A stretch of DNA of 64,000 bases from Nematostella vectensis (Eukaryota > Cnidaria > Anthozoa > Actiniaria > Edwardsiidae). Positions 50,001 to 59,000 of this stretch are shown here, one piece after another (position 1 is the stretch's first letter; each line of letters starts with the position of its first letter). The notes under the pieces were generated by a model, which made no database searches, was not told the origin of the DNA, and worked only from the letters and a program-made list of their open reading frames with translations. The position numbers and the translations under genes were made by a program. Location of the stretch: positions 7,915,015 to 7,979,014 of the forward strand of contig NC_064048.1 of the NCBI RefSeq assembly GCF_932526225.1, read 5' to 3'.

Positions 50001-53000
50001 CCATTTCTTTCAGCATACTCGTGTAAGAGACTGCTGACCTACAAAAGAAGCACATGGAAGCAATTACTTCCTATTTTTAAAAGTAAATCTGTAACACACT
50101 CGCAAACGCAAGCAAACCCACGTATGGACGCACGTATGTGGTCCGTTTTATGCTCCCGCTCAATGGCGAGTCTCACAAAGCATCCATTCCCATTGGCTAA
50201 CTAAAGCAAGTAAGCAAGGTATTCTCAATCAAATATCGTCAATAACTTATTCGACTTAATTCGTACAGTGTTATTTAGGAGTTTCCTTGCGAAAAAAATC
50301 CCTGTTTTTTTTAATGATAAACAATAACAAATTGACATTCTTTAAGAGCACGGACACCCAATCACGCTTACTGACCGCCATGGCCTTCTCTAGGCAGTTC
50401 GTCCTACAGTTTCCCAGCCCATAAGCTGTGACGGCGTCGCTGATTTGATCGATATCCTCGCTTGCTAGGACTTCATCAAAAGTTTTTTCGTCTGATGACG
50501 AACGTGTAAATGTAAGAGGGTCAGATAAATAAAAGAAGGACAAACCGACAAATTGGCAGATAGATGGACAAACATACTGATTACATAAAGGCACATGTTA
50601 AAGCGGCAATCGTACCGAGTTACTTCGGTTGGGCCGACGAAAACCAAAACCGATAAAAGAAAAAATGATCAGAATCTGCACCAAAGAACAGGCCACTCGC
50701 TCTAAATAATCAGTCACAAACTCGAAGGAACATTTAAAAGACACACTGCTTTTTAATTTTTTAAATGTGGTGTTTATTACCGGACTTTGGACCCTCGTGC
50801 TACCTGAACGACAGCCATAGCCATGGCTTACAATCTCCGCCTCTACAATATTACAGAGTGACTGAACGTTGTACACCTTGATAGAAATTTCTAGATTCGA
50901 TACCGAATAACTGAAATGTTGGTGATATTGCCTCTTTAAACATAAAACCCATTGCTTTTTTTCCACCGAAAAAATGACCAAAAGGGGCGTGCCTTCACAG
51001 ATTTCAGAATGTCTTTGTATTGTCCCCCTTTCACCCCAGTATAAGGTCTGTTACAGCCCTGCGGACGGAAGTAGAGATACAGATGGCAAGACGAACAGAC
51101 GAAAGGAGAGACACATACGGACAGACGGACAGACAGACTAGGAAAAACAGACAAATGGACGAACGGACAGATGACACAAAAGGGTGTAAACCTACTTCTT
51201 TCCGCTTCTTCTTTCTCTTGTTGACCAGACATCTTGGAATAAGAACAAGAAAAATCTTCGTTTTAAGACACACAATACAAATATATATATATATATATTG
51301 GACTAACCTCATCATTCGCTGACGGCGTTGCCTCATTCTGCAAAGAAACACACACTAGCGGCGTTAAAGAAACACAATAAATGGTCTCTGTGGGCGATTT
51401 TGTCATCCTAGCAAAATATCATGTTTATCAACTGGTTACTGCTGTTGAACATTCAGACAATCTGACCAGGAGGAGTCACTTAATACTGCATTGCGCACTA
51501 ATCTCAAAATGTAATACTGAGTGTTCTCCTGCGTAGGGAGCCAATCAAGCATGAGAATATCCCGTTTCCAAATAGAATCTGTTAAGCACGAAACGGAAAA
51601 ACAATGTTTTCTTGGAAGGCTGAGTTATCGAAAATGTTTCGTTATCGTTTCAGTGGCACACTTCCATGAAAGGGTCAAAATTCAAATGCGGCAGCTAAAC
51701 GAGAAAATCAGGCCCGTACCTAGGATTTTTCTTAGGGGGGATGCAAAGACCAGGGCTCGGGTGTGAAGTGGATTATGTTTGTCAACAGGGTCTTTGTTCG
51801 TATAATACCCGAATCCTTTCCGAATCCTCTCCGAGGCTCGCGATACACTTTGTGCATCTTTCGTCGGCACTGTGCCGATACTACGCGTATCTGATATCTT
51901 CGGGCGGTCTGTAACCGATGAAACAAACAAAGACCCTGTTGACAAACATAATCAAACAAACATGAAGGGGTCAAAATTGAAATGAGAATTCACAGGATTT
52001 AAACTTAGTCCCTTGCGACAGCCAAACGAGAAAATCTACTAGTGACCTAGGTTATGGTAAAACATAAATGAATACTAACCTGGTGTACGATAACCCTCTC
52101 AGAATAATACTAAAATGTTAACAAAAAAGTAAAATACAATATATCAAAAACAAAACAAATCTTTGAGGCTGTAATGATGGTGTGCTGGTAATGGTGGTTA
52201 TGTTGACGCACTAATAATGATGATGATGGTGATGATAATTCAGTTTAAATGACAATTCAGTGATGATGGTGGTGACGATGATTCAGTGATGATGGTGGTG
52301 ACGATGATTCAGTGATGATGGTGACGATAATTCAGTGATGATGGTGGTGATGATGATTCAGTGATGATGGTGGTGACGATGTTTCAGTGATGATGGTGGT
52401 GACAATGATTGAGTGATAATGGTGGTGATGATGATTCAGTGATGATGGTGGTGACAATGATTGAGTGATGATGGTTTTGATGATGATTGAGTGATGACGG
52501 TGGTGACGATGATTCAGTGATGATGGTGGTGATGATGATTCAGTGATGACGGTGGTGACGATGATTCAGTGATGATGGTGGTGATGATGATTCAGTGATG
52601 ATGGTGGTGATGATGATTCAGTGATGATGGTGGTAATAGTGGTAACCGTAGTGATGATGGTGGTGATAGTGGTAACCATAGTGATGATGCAGGGGCGGCG
52701 AAGTTGTCCCATAATTGGGGGGGGGGGGGGGGAGCGAAAGTTAGGGGGGATGGGTGGGTAATTGTGGGTAGGGGTAGGGGTGGTTGGTGGTTTCAGGGTG
52801 GAGGGGTGCTTGGTGGTTCCAAATCCTATTTATAAGAAAACGGGGATTTTAAACTGTTCAACAAATTTGTTGTCGGTTGCATATATACCGCTCGAAACCC
52901 GTTGGTTTAAAAAAACGTTCGTATGTATCTAAAGAAACATCAGCTCAGAAAATAGGGGGGGGGGGGGGGCGCTGAACCATATGAAGAAAACGTTGTCGTT

Positions 53001-56000
53001 TTTGGGGGTCTGGTACCGAGGAATTTTAGTTTCTTTTCAAATACTTTCTCCGTTGACTAAAGATGGTACTGACCTCATGAAACGGTTCATCGATAAGCTG
53101 GAAAGAATTAAATAATTGTCATGTAAGAGAGTTACAAAAAAAAGAACAAAGTGTAACAAAAAAAAATAGCGAAGATTATGACCGCATCAAGAATGGTGAG
53201 AGAGGGAATGGGGAGTGAGGGAGAGGTGACGTTAGTTCTGGGGAAGTGATTGGAGAGAAGAAAGAACCTCTCTTCCCATTCTCTGCGCAGTCATACTTTT
53301 CTCTTGTCAGGTGTTCCATTGTGGTTCGGGTACCCTGTGGTTAATGTGACCTGAAACCTTCTCTACAGGCTGGATCTCCCCCAGGCTCCTCTCTCCTTAA
53401 CGGCCAACCACCAGGAAAGTGTCTATGATTTCGCGTGTAAGATTTCTACTGTCACCCGAACTGAGACATTTAGGCTTACTACAGCCTACCCCAACCGGGT
53501 GTACGCATGCGCTACCCTAGCTATCTTCTGCACAAGAACATCACAGTACTACATGCGCATGCGCTACCCTGGCTATCTTGTGCACAAGAACATCACAGTA
53601 CTACATGCGCTACCCTGGCTATCTTCTGCACAAGAACATGACAGTACTACATGCGTTACCCTTACTATCTTATGCACAATAACATCACAGTACTACACGC
53701 GCTACCCTTACTATCTTCTGCACAACAACATCACAGTACTACAAGCGCTACCCTGGCTATCTTCTGCACAAGAACATTACAGTAGTACATGCGCTACCCT
53801 GGCTATCTTCTGCACAAGAACATCACAGTACAACATGCGCTACCCTGGCGATCTTCTGCACAAGAACATCACAGTACTACATGCGCTACCCTAGCTATCT
53901 TCTGCACAAGAACATCACAGTACTACATGCGCTCCCCTGGCTATCTTCTGCACAAGAACATCACAGTACAACATGCGCTACCCTGGCTATCTTCTGCACA
54001 AGAACATTACAGTACTACATGCGCTACGCTGGTTATCTTCTGCACAAGAACATCACATTACTACATGCGCATGCGCTACCCTGGCTATCTTCTGCACAAG
54101 AACATTACAGTACTACATTCGCTACCTTGGCTATCTTCTGCACAAGAGCATCACAGTACAACATGCGCTACCCTGGCTATCTTCTGCACAAGAACATTAC
54201 AGTACTACATGCGCGACCCTGGCGATCTTCTGCACAAGAACATCACAGTACTACATGCGCATTCGCTACCCTGGCTATCTTATGCACAAGAACATCACAG
54301 TACTACATGCGCTCCCCTGGCGATCTTCTGCAAAAGAACATTACAGTACTACATGCGCTAGCCTGGCTATCTTCCGCACAAGAACATTACAGTACTACAT
54401 GCGCTACGCTGGTTATCTTCTGGACAAGAACATCACAGTACTACATGCGCATTCGCTACCCTGGCTATCTTATGCACAAGAACATCACAGTACTACATGC
54501 GCTCCCCTGGCGATCTTCTGCAAAAGAACATTACAGTACTACATGCGCTACCCTGGCTATCTTATGCACAAGAACATCACAGTACTACATGCGCTACCCT
54601 GGCGATCTTCTGCAAAAGAACATCACAGTACTATATGCGCTCCCCTGGCGATCTTCTGCAAAAGAACATTACAGTACTACATGCGCTCCCCTGGCGATCT
54701 TCTGCACAAGAACATCACAGTACAACATGCGCTACCCTGGCTATCTTATGCACAAGAACATTACAGTACTACATGCGCTACCCTGGCGATCTTCTGCAAA
54801 AGAACATCACAGTACTACATGCGCTCCCCTGGCGATTTTCTGCAAAAGAACATTACAGTACTACATGCGCTACCCTGGCTATCTTATGCACAAGAACATC
54901 ACAGTACTACATGCGCTACCCTGGCGATCTTCTGCAAAAGAACATCACAGTACTACATGCGCTCCCCTGGCGATCTTCTGCAAAAGAACATTACAGTACT
55001 ACATGCGCTCCCCTGGCGATCTTCTGCAAAAGAACATCACAGTACTACATGCGCTCCCCTGGCGATCTTCTGCAAAAGAACATCACAGTACTACATGCGC
55101 TACCCTAGCTATCTTCTGCACAAGAACATCACAGTACTACATGCGCTACCCTGGCTATCTTATGCACAAGAACATCACAGTACTACATGCGCTCCCCTGG
55201 CGATCTTCTGCAAAAGAACATTACAGTACTACATGCGCTAGCCTGGCTATCTTCCGCACAAGAACATTACAGTACTACATGCGCTACGCTGGTTATCTTC
55301 TGCACAAGAACATCACAGTACTACATGCGCATTCGCTACCCTGGCTATCTTATGCACAAGAACATCACAGTACTACATGCGCTCCCCTGGCGATCTTCTG
55401 CAAAAGAACATTACAGTACTACATGCGCTACCCTGGCTATCTTATGCACAAGAACATCACAGTACTACATGCGCTCCCCTGGCGATCTTCTGCAAAAGAA
55501 CATTACAGTACTACATGCGCTCCCCTGGCGATCTTCTGCACAAGAACATCACAGTACAACATGCGCTACCCTGGCTATCTTATGCACAAGAACATTACAG
55601 TACTACATGCGCTACCCTGGCTATCTTATGCACAAGAACATTACAGTACTACATGCGCTACCCTGGCTATCTTATGCACAAGAACATCACAGTACTACAT
55701 GCGCTCCCCTGGCGATCTTCTGCAAAAGAACATTACAGTACTACATGCGCTAGCCTGGCGATATTCTGCACAAGAACATCACAGTACTACATGCGCTCCC
55801 CTGGCTATCTTCTGCACAAGAACATCACAGTACTACATGCGCTACCCTGGCTATCTTATGCACAAGAACATCACAGTACTACGTGCGCTACCCTGGCTAT
55901 CTTCTGCAAAAGAACAATACAGTACTACATGCGCTCCCCTGGCGATCTTCTGCACAAGAACATCACAGTACTACATGCGCTACCCTGGCGATCTTCTGCA

Positions 56001-59000
56001 CAAGAACATCACAGTACTACATGCGCTACCCTGGCTATCTTCTGCACAAGAACATCACAGTACTACATGCGCTACCCTAGATATCTTCTGCACAAGAACA
56101 TTACAGTAGTACATGCGCTACCCTAGCTATCTTATGCACAAGAACATCACAGTAGTACATGCGCTACCCTAGCTATCTTCTGCACAAGAACATCACAGTA
56201 CTACATGCGCTACCCTAGCTATCTTCTGCACAAGAACATTACAGTAGTACATGCGCTACCCTAGCTATCTTATGCACAAGAACATCACAGTAGTACATGC
56301 GCTACCCTGGCTATCTTCTGCACAAGAACATCACAGTACTACATGCGCTACCCTGGCTATCTTATGCACAAGAACATCACAGTAGTACATGCGCTACCCT
56401 AGCTATCTTATGCACAAGAACATCACAGTAGTACATGCGCTACCCTGGCTATCTTCTGCACAAGAACATCACAGTACTACATGCGCTACCCTGGCTATCT
56501 TATGCACAAGAACATCACATTACTACATGCGCTACCCTGGCTATCTTATGCACAAGAACATCACAGTACTACAAGCGCTACCCTGGCTATCTTATGCACA
56601 AGAACATCACAGTACTACATGCGCTACCCTGGCTATCTTATGCACAAGAACATTACAGTACTACATGCGCATTCGCTACCCTGGTTATCTTCTGCACAAG
56701 AACATCACAGTAGTACATGCGCTACCCTAGCTATCTTCTGCACAAGAACATTACAGTACTACATGCGCGACCCTGGCTATCTTCTGCACAAGAACATTGC
56801 AGTACTACATGCGCTAGCCTGGCGATATTCTGCACAAGAACATTACAGTACTACATGCGCGACCCTGGTTATCTTCTGCACAAGAACATCACAGTACTAC
56901 ATGCGCTACCCTAGCTATCTTATGCACAAGAACATCACAGTACTACATGCGCTACCCTGGCTATCTTCTGCACAACAACATTACAGTACTACATGCGCTA
57001 CGCTGGCTATCTTCTGCACAAGAACATCACAGTACTACAAGCGCTACCCTGGCTATCTTCTGCACAAGAACATCACAGTACTACATGCGCTACCCTGGCT
57101 ATCTTCTGCACAAGAACATCACAGTACTACATGCGCTACCCTGGCTATCTTCTGCACAAGAACATCACAGTACTACATGCGCTACCCTGGCTATCCTATG
57201 CACAAGAACATCACAGTACAACATGCGCTACCCTGGCTATCTTCTGCACAAGAACATTACAGTACTACATGCGCTACCCTGGCTATCTTCTGCACAAGAA
57301 CATTACAGTAGTACATGCGCTACCCTGGCTATCTTCTGTACAAGAACATAACAGTACTACATTCGCTACCTTGGCTATCTTCTGCACAAGAGCATCACAG
57401 TACAACATGCGCTACCCTGGCTATCTTCTGCACAAGAACATCACAGTACTACATGCGCTACCCTGGCTATCTTATGCACAAGAACATCACAGTACAACAT
57501 GCGCTACCCTGGCTATCTTCTGCACAAGAACATTACAGTAGTACATGCGCTACCCTGGCTATCTTCTGCACAAGAACATCACAGTACTACATTCGCTACC
57601 CTGGCTATCTTCTGCACAAGAACATCACAGTACTACATGCGCTACCCTGGCTATCTTCTGCACAAGAACATCACAGTACAACATGCGCTACCCTGACTAT
57701 CTTCTGCACAAGAACATAACAGTACTACATGCGCATGCGCTACCCTGGCTATCTTCTGCACAAGAACATCACAGTACTACATGCGCTACCCTGGCTATCT
57801 TCTGCACAAGAACATTACAGTACAACATGCGCTACCCTGGCTATCTTCTGCACAAGAACATTACAGTACAACATGAGCTACCCTGGCTATCTTCTGCACA
57901 AGAACATCACAGTACTACATGCGCATGCGCTACCCTGGCTATCGTCTGCACAAGAACATCACAGTACTACATGCGCTACCCTGGCTATCTTCCGTACAAG
58001 AACATCACAGTACTACATGCGCTACCCTGGCTATCTTCCGTACAAGAACATTACAGTACTACATGCGCTACCCTGGCTATCTTCCGTACAAGAACATCAC
58101 AGTACTACATGCGCTACCCTGGCTATCTTCCGTACAAGAACATTACAGTACTACATGCGCTACCCTGGCTATCTTCTGCACAAGAACATTACAGTAGTAC
58201 ATGCGCTACCCTGGCTATCTTCCGTACAAGAACATCACAGTACTACATGCGCTACCCTGGCTATCTTCTGCACAAGAACATCACAGTACTACATGCGCAT
58301 GCGCTACCCTGGCTATCTTCTGCACAAGAACATCACAGTACTACATGCGCATGCGCTACCCTGGCTATCTTCTGCACAAGAACATCACAGTACCACAAGC
58401 TCTACCCTGGCTATCTTCTGCACAAGAACATTACAGTACTACATGCGCAACCCTGGCTAACTTCTGCACAAGAACATCACAGTACTACATGCGCTACCCT
58501 GGCTATCTTATGCACAAGAACATCACAGTACAACATGCGCTACCCTGGCGATCTTCTGCACAAGAACATCGCAGTACAACATGCACGACCCTGGCTATCT
58601 TCTGCACAAGAACATTGCAGTACTACATGCGCTAGCCTGGCGATCTTCTGCACAAGAACATTACAGTACAACATGCGCTACCCTGGCTATCTTCTGCACA
58701 AGAACATCACAGTACTACATGCGCTACCCTGGTTATCTTCTGCACAAGAACATCACAGTACTACATGCGCTACCCTGGCTATCTTCTGCACAAGAACATC
58801 ACAGTATTACATGCGCATGCGCTAGCCTGGCGATCTTCTGCACAAGAACATTACAGTACTACATGCGCTACGCTGGCTATCTTCTGCACAAGAACATCAC
58901 AGTAGTACATGCGCTACGCTGGCTATCTTCTGCACAAGAACATTACAGTGCTACATGCGCGACCCTGGCTATCTTCTGCACAAGAACATCACAGTACAAC

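Larger units (their letters stand above)
51753..53067. repeat. direct segmental duplication, copy 1
   Basis: It matches 60798-62225 at very high identity through intron sequence and a GATGATGGTGGTGA minisatellite. It begins inside a truncated CAGGCCCGTACCTAGG MITE end and stops in the middle of the MITE that is complete in copy 2, so copy 1 is the derived one. It carries the micro-exon at 52080-52097. Confidence 0.9.

Noticed and set aside
51000-51066. Candidate gene B exon encoding GCNRPYTGVKGGQYKDILKS
   Set aside because: It has an acceptor and is open in phase 0, but the exon upstream ends in phase 1 or 2, the donor is poor, and the neighbouring exon 50804-50910 joins correctly without it.
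51682-51974. Minus-strand frames repeated at 60742-61020
   Set aside because: They occur in both copies of the segmental duplication within introns, show no domain and start in a MITE end. The similarity reflects the duplication, not a gene family.
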